This document shows positions 1 through 10,394 of a stretch of DNA of 64,000 nucleotides, one piece after another. The first letter of the stretch is position 1. The number at the start of each line of letters is the position of its first letter. The notes beneath the pieces are model-generated. The model searched no databases. It was not told where the DNA came from and saw only the letters and a list, made by a program, of their open reading frames with translations. The stretch comes from Stictocephala bisonia (Eukaryota; Arthropoda; Insecta; Hemiptera; Membracidae), in contig JAQJVL010000290.1 of assembly GCA_035578905.1 (NCBI GenBank), forward strand, positions 62,001-126,000, in the 5' to 3' direction. The translations under genes and the position numbers were made by a program.

Positions 1-760
1 ATTACCAAAGCATATGAAGGACCACCTACCATACACACCATAAAACCATAACTTAACAGTCCACACGCCTACTCAAAACACAACACCTCTGATAGATAAT
101 CCACCTAACCACTACATAAAACCTTTGATTGATACTCAACATTCATGGATGATATACCTACCAAACATACGAATTGACCACATTACCAAAGCATATGAAG
201 GACCACCTACCATACATACGTACCATACACTATCAAATCATGACTTAACAGTCCACCCACCTACCTCTGCACACACAATTCCTTAGGACACACCCTACAC
301 ATACCACTCATCCTACAGACAAAACTCCTAGAAAACTACCCATCCACCATAAAAACACTATTGCTTCATATAATCATGTTTTAAAATAACATTATTACAC
401 TGTAAGATAGGTTTAATATAGCTAAAGACCTAAAGTGTTACCTAAAATTCTGTTTTATATGAGAGCCGTTGGTGGAAAACATCCAAACTAAACATAGAAA
501 ATAAGAATCAGCTAGTAGTTTCATAGAAATTCTGCTATACAACTAAAAAATATGAGAAAAAGTTAGGTTTAAAAACAATGAACATAGAAAAAGTTAGGTT
601 TAAAAACAATGAACATAGACAAAGTTAGGTTAAAAAAAACGAACATAGAAAAAGTTAGGTTAAAAAAATTAACATAGAAAAGGTTAGGTTAAAAAAATTA
701 ACACAGAAAAAGTTAGGTTTAAAAAAAATGAACACAGAAAAAGTTAGGTTAGCAAACATC
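1..760. repeat. Left arm of giant palindrome
   Basis: This arm is nearly identical to the reverse complement of 889-1656. Matching landmarks include AAGCATATGAAGGACCACC, CATGGATGATATACC and the tract around the CCTAAGGAATT-type site. The only sizeable difference I see is a roughly 12-base gap near base 37. Its outer half is the 192-bp satellite in reverse orientation. Its inner part (541-748) is a 31-34 bp tandem of GAAAAAGTTAGGTT with A-rich spacers. The arm runs off the left edge, so its true length is unknown. No protein is encoded. Confidence 0.93.
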
Positions 761-890
761 AGAAAAGTAAGTCTAGCAAACAACCGAAAGGTTGATTGCT
801 ATCCTTACTTTTCCGAAAAGTTGTTAAAATTAACAAAAGTCAAAAATGTCCCATTTTTTGAGTTTGGTAATTTTAACTGAACTTTTCGGA
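761..890. other. Palindrome centre with two adjacent hairpins
   Basis: Two separate stem-loops fill the space between the big arms. Hairpin one (763-812) has stems AAAAGTAAG/CTTACTTTT, TAGCAA/TTGCTA and CAACC/GGTTG closed by a GAAA tetraloop. Hairpin two (813-889) has CCGAAAAGT/ACTTTTCGG and an imperfect inner stem TTAAAATTAAC/GGTAATTTTAA. With the outer arms (GGTTAGCAAACATC against GATGATTGCTAACC) this would form a three-way junction in single-stranded or extruded DNA. Base pairing is seen directly; any function is inference. Confidence 0.85.
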
Positions 891-1656
891 TGATTGCTAA
901 CCTAACTTTTTCTGTGTTCATTTTTTTTAAACCTAACTTTTTCTGTGTTAATTTTTTTAACCTAACCTTTCCTATGTTAATTTTTTTAACCTAACTTTTT
1001 CTATGTTCGTTTTTTTTAACCTAACTTTGTCTATGTTTATTGTTTTAAACCTAACTTTTTCTATGTTCATTGTTTTTAAACCTAACTTTTTCTCATATTT
1101 TTTAGTTGTATAGCAGAATTTCTATGAAACTACTAGCTGATTCTTATTTTCTATGTTTAGTTTGGATGTTTTCCACCAACGGCTCTCATATAAAACAGAA
1201 TTTTAGGTAACACTTTCGGTCTTTAGCTATATTAAACCTATCTTACAGTGTAATAATGTTATTTTAAAACATGATTATATGAAGCAATAGTGTTTTTATG
1301 GTGGATGGGTAGTTTTCTAGGAGTTTTGTCTGTAGGATGAGTGGTATGTGTAGGGTGTGTCCTAAGGAATTGTGTGTGCAGAGGTAGGTGGGTGGACTGT
1401 TAAGTCATGATTTGATAGTGTATGGTACGTATGTATGGTAGGTGGTCCTTCTTATGCTTTGGTAATGTGGTCAATTCGTATGTTTGGTAGGTATATCATC
1501 CATGAATGTTGAGTATCAATCAAAGGTTTTATGTAGTGGTTAGGTGGATTATCTATCAGAGGTGTTGTGTTTTGAGTAGGCGTGTGGACTGTTAAGTCAT
1601 GGTTTTATGGTGTGTGGTACGTATGTATGGTAGGTGGTCCTTCATATGCTTTGGTA
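889..1656. repeat. Right arm of giant palindrome
   Basis: Reverse complement of 1-760. The inner part (897-1100) repeats CCTAACTTTTTCTATGTTC-like units, the mirror of 541-748. The outer part enters the 192-bp satellite. The arms are so similar that either the inversion is recent, gene conversion maintains it, or it is an assembly fold-back. Confidence 0.93.
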
Positions 1657-2210
1657 ATGTGGTCAATTCGTATGTTTGGTAGGTATATCATCCATGAATG
1701 TTGAGTGTCAATCAAAGGTTTTATGTAGTGGTTAGGTGGATTATCTATCAGAGGTGTTGTGTTTTGAGTAGGCGGGTGGACTGTTAAGTCATGATTTTAT
1801 GGTGTATGGTACGTATGTATGGTAGGTGGTCCTTCATATGCTTTGGTAATGTGGTCAATTCGTATGTTTGGTAGGTATATCATCCATGAATTTTGAGTAT
1901 CAATCAAAGGTTTTATGTAGTGGTTAGGTGGATTATCTATCAGAGGTGTTGTGTTTTGAGTAGGCGTGTGGACTGTTAAGTCATGGTTTTATGGTGTGTT
2001 GTACGTATGTATGGTAGGTGGTCCTTCATATGCTTTGGTAATGTGGTCAATTCGTATGTTTGGTAGGTATATCATCCATGAATTTTGAGTATCAATCAAA
2101 GGTTTTATGTAGTGGTTAGGTGGATTATCTATCAGAGGTATTGTGTTTTGAGTAGGCGTGTGGACTGTTAAGTCATGGTTTTATGGTGTGTTGTACGTAT
2201 GTATGGTAGG
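1430..2210. repeat. 192-bp satellite array
   Basis: The landmark GGTGGTCCTTC recurs at 1441, 1633, 1825 and 2017, exactly 192 bases apart, and a decayed copy starts at 2209. Each unit also carries ATTCGTATGTTTGGTAGG, TATCATCCATGAAT and ATCTATCAGAGGT. Units differ by only a few bases. A more degenerate relative (GGTATTTCATATGCTTTGGGA) follows at about 2318. No open frame is kept. Confidence 0.93.
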
Positions 2211-2455
2211 TAGGGGTATGTCAATAGGACTATTTTCATGGTAGTATGATGGTATATTAAGTCATGTCTGCAGAGTGTGTAGTTTGTTTATCATGATTTT
2301 TGTATCTTTGTTAGGTGGTATTTCATATGCTTTGGGAAGGTGGAGTGTCAATCGACAGTTGTGTTTGTTAAATTGTTGTGTGATCAAACAAGTGTTTTGT
2401 GTGTATTGAGTATGTGAGTGGATAATCAAACGTCTTCTATGTAAAGTGTATGGTA

Positions 2456-2630
2456 AGTCTGTGTTTTTATGGTGGATGGGTAGTTCTCTAGGAGTTTTGT
2501 CTGTAGGATGAGTGGTATGTGTAGGGTGTGTCCTAAGGAATTGTGTGTGCAGAGGTAGGTGGGTGGACTATTAAGTCATGATTTTATGGTGTGTGGTATG
2601 TATGTATGTATGTATGTACGTACATTTATT
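2456..2630. repeat. Direct repeat of palindrome-arm segment, ending in ATGT microsatellite
   Basis: The tract from TTTTTATGGTGGATGGG to GGTGGGTGGACT matches 1290-1400 in the same orientation almost base for base, giving a third copy of this arm segment. It ends in a short (ATGT)n run at about 2599-2625. The third copy lies outside the palindrome. Confidence 0.9.
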
Positions 2631-2639
2631 ATTTTATGT

Positions 2640-4650
2640 AGGTGATCTGTCAAGGGTGCAGTGTGTTCAGTAAGTAGGTTCTCCATGTGTTTGGGTCTTT
2701 GGGAGTGGTGTATATACATTTTCTGATCGAGTATATTATAGTCAAAAGAAACCAAACTTTCTTACTGTTAATACCAAAGTTTCTACAATAGACATATTTC
2801 AACTAACTATTTGTTTATTTGTTTAGTACGCAAATAATCAATAGCACCAGGTTTTGTTAAAATCAAGCTTAAAATGTGAACATTATTGAGAATTTATTCC
2901 TATTGGCTACTTACACTTTGCCAAATGTTTGGAGTCAACTAAATAGCTATGTAGGTTAAACAATTAATTTACAAGTGTTACATCAGTTTTGTACGTTGTT
3001 TTGAGCTCAAACTAAGTTTTTAAAGGTTCTATAGGAGTATTTTAAAGGGTTTTTTAATGTTTAGGGTGAATATCATTGTTATGACACTGCATTTTAATAA
3101 TTATAGGGAATTATAACATATTTTGTACACAAATAACCCTATTTATGGACATTTTAACTCAACTTTAAGGGGTTTGGAGAGTACTATGTTGGTAGTTCTT
3201 CCTTGATTTGAACAATGTTTCAACACATTCTTATGTAAAATGACTCTTTTTCTGAAATTTGTATGTATCTTTGATTTTTTTCTTTTTTTTGGATGGAATT
3301 TACTCTTCTGTTAGAATGTTTTTTAAACTGACAGTTTGTTTGAAATAAAATCAATACTATGTGGTTTGGGTTCCATGTCATATATCAAAGGGTCCAGCAG
3401 CCTTAGTTAGTAACAAAGACTACACTCGTTCATCTACACTCATTCAAGACCCATACCTCTACGATTAACGTCTCAAATACAGTAAATAGTGTATTGCTAT
3501 GGTGTATATGAAGTGTGAGGAATTACCTTGTGTTTGAGGTTATTACACTTCATTTATCATGTGTTTGTGGATATAATAATTGTTATTTGTAAGTTTAGGT
3601 TGGTTAACATACAATAATTCGGTAGACTAAGGTTAGGGTGTCTCTTGACATGTATAGGTTTTAAAGGTATTGTTGGTTAATATACTTCGTTTAAAGTCAA
3701 TGGACGTATGTAAAGGGGGACTGAATGCTTTAACTTGGTAAAAGTATACTATTTCAGTGTGACTTAATGAAAACATGTATTGGGTGTAGTGTTGTTAGCC
3801 CTCTACTTGGAGGTAATGTGTTGATTAGAATGTAATTTAATATGGTATTAAGCTATAAATGATATACATATTGTTTAAAATCCTACCTAAACTATAAAAA
3901 CTTTAGAAAATACGGTATAATTTTGATGTATGATCTCTCATTATTACACATGTAATGTGTTAGCATTTTTATAAATTATGGAATTTACAACAAAACAAAT
4001 TGATAAAACTTTGTTAAAATTAAGTTTACTCGTAATAATTTAAATATAAAGTACAAATTATTGAAAAAGGTTCTATGTATTACGTATGATAATTGATAAT
4101 AACAAGAATACCAATTGATTTTACTGAATAAAACGTAGTGTGTAAATAAATTATTATTGCTCTCTTTTTTTAAAAGTACGGGACTATAATACCAATAATT
4201 CTTTCGTTTTGTTTAATAATAGACCAGATATGGTCGGATTCTACGACTATCTGTGAGGAAATGCATTGAATGTTGTTTGATATCACTAAACTTGACCTCT
4301 AGGGTTAACATGTGGTTGATATGCAGTCTGTCTGGTGCCAATTAAAATAGCAAAAAATATGGAGGTCAGCCAGTGCACCGACAGTACATTCAGTTCTCCC
4401 ACAACACAGGCTGCACAGGCAGTCCAATAACTAGTATATGGGTTGTGAAATGGTAGTGAATTAGTCCTTGAGTGTCGGTACAAAGGAAGGAATGTTTGTG
4501 GAGAGGAAGTGAAGGTAGGTGTGCTTGTTTCGTTATGTAGGGGGGCTGATGGGTTCTGGATAGGTACGTGGATGGGAAGTGAGGTATTTGATAATAAACG
4601 TAGCCAAAAGTAAGTAATGTAACCTAGGTAAGATGTACATGCATGCAAAG
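2640..4650. other. AT-rich stretch, no gene recognised
   Basis: I see no recognisable protein homology, tRNA or terminal repeats here. One 120-codon open frame on the minus strand (4286-4648) resembles no family I know and lacks supporting signals. Confidence 0.5.
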
Positions 4651-5224
4651 GTGGGCGAAAATAGGAAATTGTTATAGTTAATGAAAGAAAATGTGAAGCT
4701 TGTGACCAATAACGGACCGATAAAGCCCGAGTAGACTTTGTAAGTACAGTTGGATAGTTCAGTTAGGCATGGGTAAGAGCATTAAGCTAGCGTGTTAGGT
4801 TTAGAGGATGCCAGGTTAATACGAAGGTATCCAGAAGTAGATGGTAGTTGAAGGTAAGAGCGCATGTTAACAGAGTATTTAATATAAAATAAAAAATTAA
4901 TTAAAATGGATAGGATAACAGTGTATTACAAATTATAAACAGATTAAATAAAAAGAATTGCTCCTTCATTTTGAATAAATAATTAATTAAAAATGTGTAT
5001 TGCGGGTTGCCTAGAGTGTTAAGTAGGGGCTTGAGGATGATCTGTGATTCGATAGATAAGTATAGGTAACAGTGTAGGAAGTCTTGGATGAGTACCCAAA
5101 GCTAAGAGCGTATGTTAACTGTGTATTTGTTAAAATTTGAGAAAAATTAAATTAAATAAGTAGTCTAACAGTACGTGTGAGAAAGATTACTTGTAAAGTA
5201 GGGAGGTAACCAATCAGAGCGTGG

Positions 5225-5670
5225 CATTTGGGTGTGCGCCAGACCAGCAGACGACGTGTACGAAGGTAGCCGACGGTCGCCGGAAGTGCACGAAAGCATT
5301 TTATATAGTACATATGTAAATGGCCGCCATCTTTTGCATTTTATATAGTATGAGATGGGAAAGGTTAAGAGTGCATTTTTTATAGTATAACGTGGGAATT
5401 TGAGGGAGGGAATTTTCCCACGGGGACTTCCCTTCCGAAGGTGTCATGTTTCCGAAAGGATGTGCTAAGTTTTGCCACCAGGTGCGCTACGATCGGGTCG
5501 AGCACATAGAGTATTATTTTTATTATAGTGTATGGAATATTAATTTGTTATAGTTTGTATATATGAAATAATCCACAGAGTAGCAAGTCCATGCGCATGC
5601 GTGCCCGACCAGCAGACGACGCGTGCATCATAGGCTAAGAGCGTACGAAGGTAGCCAACAGTCGCCGGAA
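5225..5670. repeat. Duplicated GC-richer segment
   Basis: A block with GACCAGCAGACGACG, ACGAAGGTAGCC and GTCGCCGGAAGT occurs at about 5242-5296 and again at about 5606-5670, same orientation, roughly 367 bases apart. Weaker echoes (GAGCGCATGTTAAC, GAGCGTATGTTAAC) are at 4858 and 5106. The whole 4.7-6.4 kb block seems built from decayed units of one repeat family. Confidence 0.75.
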
Positions 5671-5746
5671 GTACCCGAAGGGAAAGACCGCCATATTGGA
5701 CAAAAAAAGTTCATTTTATATAGTCTAAGGCCGCCATCTTGGCTGA

Positions 5747-6046
5747 GGGAATTTTGGGTGGGAAAGACGCCATATTGGATCCGTTTGTCATCTTTTTACA
5801 TTTATTATAGTGTAAAGTCCGCCATATTGGATGAGGAATTTTTGGAGGGAATTTTGGGTGGGAAAGACGCCATATTGGATCCGGTCGTCATCTTTTTACA
5901 TTTATTATAGTATAAAGTCTGCCATATTGGATGAGGAATTTTTGGAGGGAATTTTGGGTGGGAAAGACGCCATATTGGACAAAAAAGTCCATTTTATATA
6001 GTATAACATGGAAAAAGACGCCATATTGGACAAAAAAGTGCATTTT
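5747..6046. repeat. 100-bp tandem repeat with CCATATT motifs
   Basis: GGGAATTTTGGGTGGGAAAG starts at 5747, 5847 and 5947, a period of 100. Units contain GCCATATTGGAT and a T-rich TTTATTATAGTATAAAG tract. A shorter variant (GACGCCATATTGGACAAAA) continues to about 6046. Open frames across this region are accidental. Confidence 0.88.
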
Positions 6047-6316
6047 TTATAGCATAACACGGAAAAAGTTAGGTTAAGAGTGTATTTTATATAGTATAAC
6101 AAGGGAATTTTGGGGGAAATGTGGGTAATGTGAGGGAAATTGGGTAATTTGGGGGAAATGTGTGGGTAATTTGGGAATTTGAGGGAAATTTGGGAATTTG
6201 AGGGAAATTTGAGGTTAGGAAAAGTGAGGTTAGGAAATTTGGCGGGAATTTGGCGGGAATTTGGCGGGAAATTTGAGGTTAGGAAAATTGAGGTTAGAAA
6301 ATTTGGCGGGAAATGG

Positions 6317-6389
6317 GCGCCGCCATCTTGGATCCGGTTCCGGCCGCCATCTTGGATCCGGTTCCGGCCACCATCTTGGATCCGGTCAC
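6317..6389. repeat. 24-bp tandem repeat (GCCGCCATCTTGGATCC)
   Basis: Three consecutive 24-bp copies of GCCGCCATCTTGGATCCGG plus TTCC; the last has ACCATCTTGG. CCATCTT matches the YY1/Pho core CCATNTT known from animals. Whether a protein binds here is inference. Confidence 0.85.
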
Positions 6390-6449
6390 GTGACCGCTCT
6401 CGACCAATCAAATTCCAGGAAAGTGAGCCTCGCTCCCGGGCTTTTTATC

Positions 6450-7910
6450 TACTGACGAGGTTTTTAGCACGTAACTGTTTGCTTGTAATATTATTAGACG
6501 GATTGACGAAGTTTTTAGCATGTAACTGTATGTTTATTTCTAATGTTATTGTACGGATTGACGAGGTTTTTAGCACCTATCCGTCTGTTTACTTGTAATA
6601 TTATTAGACGGATTGACGAGGTTTTTAACACCTATCCGTCTGTTTATTTGTAATATTATTAGACGGATTGACGGTGTTTTTATCACGTACCCGTCTGTTT
6701 ACTTGTAATATTATTAGACGGATTGACGAGGTTTTTAGCACCTATCCGTCTGTTTATTTGTAATATTATTAGACGGATTGACGAGGTTTTTAGCACCTAT
6801 CCGTCTGTTTATTTGTAATATTATTAGACGGATTGACGAGGTTTTTAGCACCTATCCGTCTGTTTATTTGTAATATTATTAGACGGATTGACGAGGTTTT
6901 TAGCACCTATCCGTCTGTTTATTTGTAATATTATTAGACGGATTGACGAGGTTTTTAGCACCTATCCGTCTGTTTATTTGTAATATTATTAGACGGATTG
7001 ACGAAGTTTTTAGCATGTAACTGTATGTTTATTTCTAATGTTATTGTACGGATTGACGAGGTTTTTAGCACCTATCCGTCTGTTTACTTGTAATATTATT
7101 AGACGGATTGACGAGGTTTTTAGCACCTATCCGTCTGTTTACTTGTAATATTATTAGACGGATTGACGAGGTTTTTAGCACCTATCCGTCTGTTTATTTG
7201 TAATATTATTAGACGGATTGACGAGGTTTTTAGCACCTATCCGTCTGTTTATTTGTAATATTATTAGACGGATTGACGAGGTTTTTAGCACCTATCCGTC
7301 TGTTTATTTGTAATATTATTAGACGGATTGACGAGGTTTTTAGCACCTATCCGTCTGTTTACTTGTAATATTATTAGACGGATTGACGAGGTTTTTAGCA
7401 CCTATCCGTCTGTTTATTTGTAATATTATTAGACGGATTGACGAGGTTTTTAGCACCTATCCGTCTGTTTATTTGTAATATTATTAGACGGATTGACGAA
7501 GTTTTTAGCATGTAACTGTATGTTTATTTCTAATGTTATTGTACGGATTGACGAGGTTTTTAGCACCTATCCGTCTGTTTACTTGTAATATTATTAGACG
7601 GATTGACGAGGTTTTTAGCACCTATCCGTCTGTTTATTTGTAATATTATTAGACGGATTGACGAGGTTTTTAGCACCTATCCGTCTGTTTATTTGTAATA
7701 TTATTAGACGGATTGACGAGGTTTTTAGCACCTATCCGTCTGTTTACTTGTAATATTATTAGACGGATTGACGAGGTTTTTAGCACCTATCCGTCTGTTT
7801 ATTTGTAATATTATTAGACGGATTGACGAGGTTTTTAGCACCTATCCGTCTGTTTACTTGTAATGTTATTAGACGGATTGACGGGGTTTTTATATCGTAC
7901 CCGTCTGTTT
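6450..7910. repeat. 55-bp satellite with 9-monomer higher-order period
   Basis: About 26 copies of a 55-bp unit with GGATTGACGAGGTTTTTAGC, CCTATCCGTCTGTTTA and TTGTAATATTATTAGAC. GATTGACG recurs at 6666, 6721 and 6776. Most units contain an 8-bp inverted pair AGACGGAT/ATCCGTCT with a 20-base gap. A distinct variant (GACGAAGTTTTTAGCATG, with ACTGTATG instead of CCGTCTG) occurs at 6505, 7000 and 7495, exactly 495 = 9 x 55 bases apart. The array ends in diverged units at about 7880-7910. Confidence 0.95.
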
Positions 7911-8230
7911 ATATACCAACGTAGTCATCATTGTAACGACTCTTCCCTTTCCTACTCCAAACTGTAATTTTTAAGTTGAATAAATGCCACCCTATATTCC
8001 AGACACGGCCCTACATGAGCACTACATGTCATGACAATGGATATGTCAGTGTTAGTGGTTGGTTACCTTGTTACCATGACACAAATCCTCTCTTGTTTTT
8101 TAATTACCCAAACTAATTGTCACCCATTCGAGTTACGTTAAATTACTTAGGTATATACAGGGTGATTCAGAAGGGATGAGCACAATTTCAGATGGCGATA
8201 ATAGACACAAAAACATTCAGAAAAGTTTAT
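7911..8230. other. Spacer between satellite and LINE
   Basis: No gene seen. It may include the 5' untranslated region of the LINE that follows. ACAGGGTGATTCAGAAGG at 8158-8175 looks like a transposon or MITE terminus, but I found no partner end. Confidence 0.4.
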
Positions 8231-8363
8231 ATAAACTTATGTCCTAATATGCTTCGTTTTGTCTGTGTGTCCGTTTGTGTGCGCAGAGACATAAAATACA
8301 ATACGGTACACTATACACAGGCCTCTTAGAAAACGACATTTTTAACGCACTTGCGCGAGTGAG

Positions 8364-10304
8364 ATGCAAAGAGTGGTGCAAGAGAGACAGAGATCTACTC
8401 TGCAAGCATCCATACGAACAAATAGCGAAAAAAATGCTATACATAATGCAAATAAGACTCATTCGGGGCCACACCCAGTTACTATGAGGGCCATGTTACC
8501 AACGCTATCTTCCAAGGGCCACCAAAGCTCCCTCACTACTACTACGGAAACAATGGTTGTTTCGCCAATTACTCCCATACCTGATAAAGATACTCACGAA
8601 AAAGCAGCTAATACATCGTCAGTTGTAATACATCAAGAATAGTGTACATATCCTTCGACCTCAGAGTTGTTAGCAGAGAACAATGCTCTCAAGGAACAAT
8701 TATCAGACCTCCGACAAAACAGGCAGGTTATCTTGGACCATTCAATAGAGTCGGACAAACGACTACTTGAATATACGGAAAATGTATTTCTACCGTCACC
8801 TTTAGTGAAACCCTTGACAAATGGACTCACAATTAAAGCCCGTGCTTCTAGTGACAAATCGGTCCAGTTTAACGGCGAAAGAGTCAGCCTCACCACCAAT
8901 GATTTCGGAGTGCAATGTTACCTAAAATCCAACGTAGGGGAGTACCAGCTCTTTGAAGATAAATACAAATGTACTATAGCCGAGAATGATTATCTGAAAA
9001 GGACGGTCAATGAATTACAATCAAAAATATTAAAACTTGAAGATAAGAACTGTAGTTTACAAAAAAATATGACATTTTAAAAGAAGAAGCTAAAAACATG
9101 ATTTGCACGATAAGAGGCTTTGAAGAAGACATAAAAGTAAAAAATAATCAAATTTCTGAGATGGAAGAAAATCTCACTAAACAATACGGAATATACAAGA
9201 TATTAGGCATTCAAACAAAACTGAACACGCAAATTTATTGGAATGCCATACTAAATTCTCAAATGACAACTTTAGGCGTTTATCGGAACAATTAAACACA
9301 AGTCACAATCGCCCCAAGCACACCACTCCAGCAACAACTGCACTCACTCTACAGAATAGTTTTGAAATTCTTCAAAACATAAATTCCGAGGAAACAGCGT
9401 TCCATACAGTTTCCTACCACAGAAAGTCAAAAGTAAAACAAAATAAAAAACACAACCAAACTACATCCACAGCCAAACACCCCAAACAAAAGGCAGCTGC
9501 AAGTACTACATCCAAGAATGATTCCAGGGTAAAAATTCCATTTGCAAATATATCTGTAGTCGGTGACAGCCACGCTAGACGAATTGCTTCGCTGATGACT
9601 GAGAGAATATCACACAACTCCCACATCACCGGTATTGCAAGCCCGGAGCGGGGCTCCTTGGCATTGCTCCTTCGACCACAACCAAGACAACTAACCCCGA
9701 TGCTAACTGTCTGGTGCTACTCGCCGGGACCAACGACGTGTCTGCTGGAAGACAAAACACCATATTCCAACATATTGAAGAAATTGTTGAGAGATGTAGG
9801 CAGACTTCTAGAGTGCTGGTGTGCTCTCTACCAACCAGATACGATCTGCCACTTACAAGTCCCATTCACAGGGTTGTCTCTCGAGTCAACCACTACATCA
9901 AGGAGCTTTGTAGTCGTCATAAGGGCGATGAATGGCTAGACTTAGGCTTTATTTCCCGGAAGCACTACACTTCCCATGGTCTACATTTGAGAGCGAGTGG
10001 AAAGCGACTACTAGCTGGTCTCATAGTGGGGAGGCTGAGTTACCTACATCGACCACCACAACACCACGACCCCAAGGATGTGAGGACAACTACCGCCTCT
10101 ACTGAGCCACGTGTGTCACATTTAGTTTCAACCACACTCACGGGCCCAATCACACTGCCCTACGAGACCTTTGCTGAAGCAGTGAAGCGGAGTTCTTCAA
10201 ACGAAGGCATTCCGAATGAACATCTTAATGTAAATTTTGACTTGGTTCAGATAAAAAAGAGTAATTTTTTAGGAAACCCTCCTCAAGCCTCCGGACTACA
10301 CTAA
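8364..10304 (+). pseudogene. LINE ORF1 with coiled coil and SGNH esterase domain, broken
   Basis: ORF1 of CR1-type LINEs encodes an RNA-binding chaperone-like protein, in some lineages with an esterase domain. Here the first part (8364-8639) meets an in-frame TAG at 8640-8642, then continues in the same frame with a leucine/glutamate-rich coiled coil (LLAENNALKEQL) to 9080. Two frame shifts follow. The esterase is spread over two frames: block I SVVGDSHARR near 9553-9580, block III LLAGTNDVS at about 9717-9745, and the final block HYTSHGLHL with GKRLLAG at about 9963-10020. These correspond to the Ser, Asn and Asp/His blocks of SGNH hydrolases; the last reads SHGLH rather than DxxH. An upstream cysteine-containing frame at 8275-8487 could be a remnant of a PHD-like finger, weakly supported. 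Confidence 0.8.
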
Positions 10305-10394
10305 CTAACCTTGACAAAGTAAATTCACCTTCCTGTTCTGCTACGATACAGGATACATCAAAATATAACAACACGCAGAAAAAGTTTGTTTTCA

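Noticed and set aside
4286..4648. 120-codon frame on the minus strand
   Set aside because: No recognisable motifs, no splice or regulatory context, and low-complexity neighbours.
5690..6030. CArG (SRF) boxes at CCATATTGG
   Set aside because: There are only five A/T bases between CC and GG; CArG needs six.
5905..6598. Overlapping open frames on both strands
   Set aside because: They follow the 24-bp and G/A-rich repeats; frames such as DGGRNRIQDGGRNRIQ are direct translations of tandem DNA.
6450..7910. CRISPR array
   Set aside because: Units are contiguous 55-bp copies with no unique spacers, and the context is eukaryotic.
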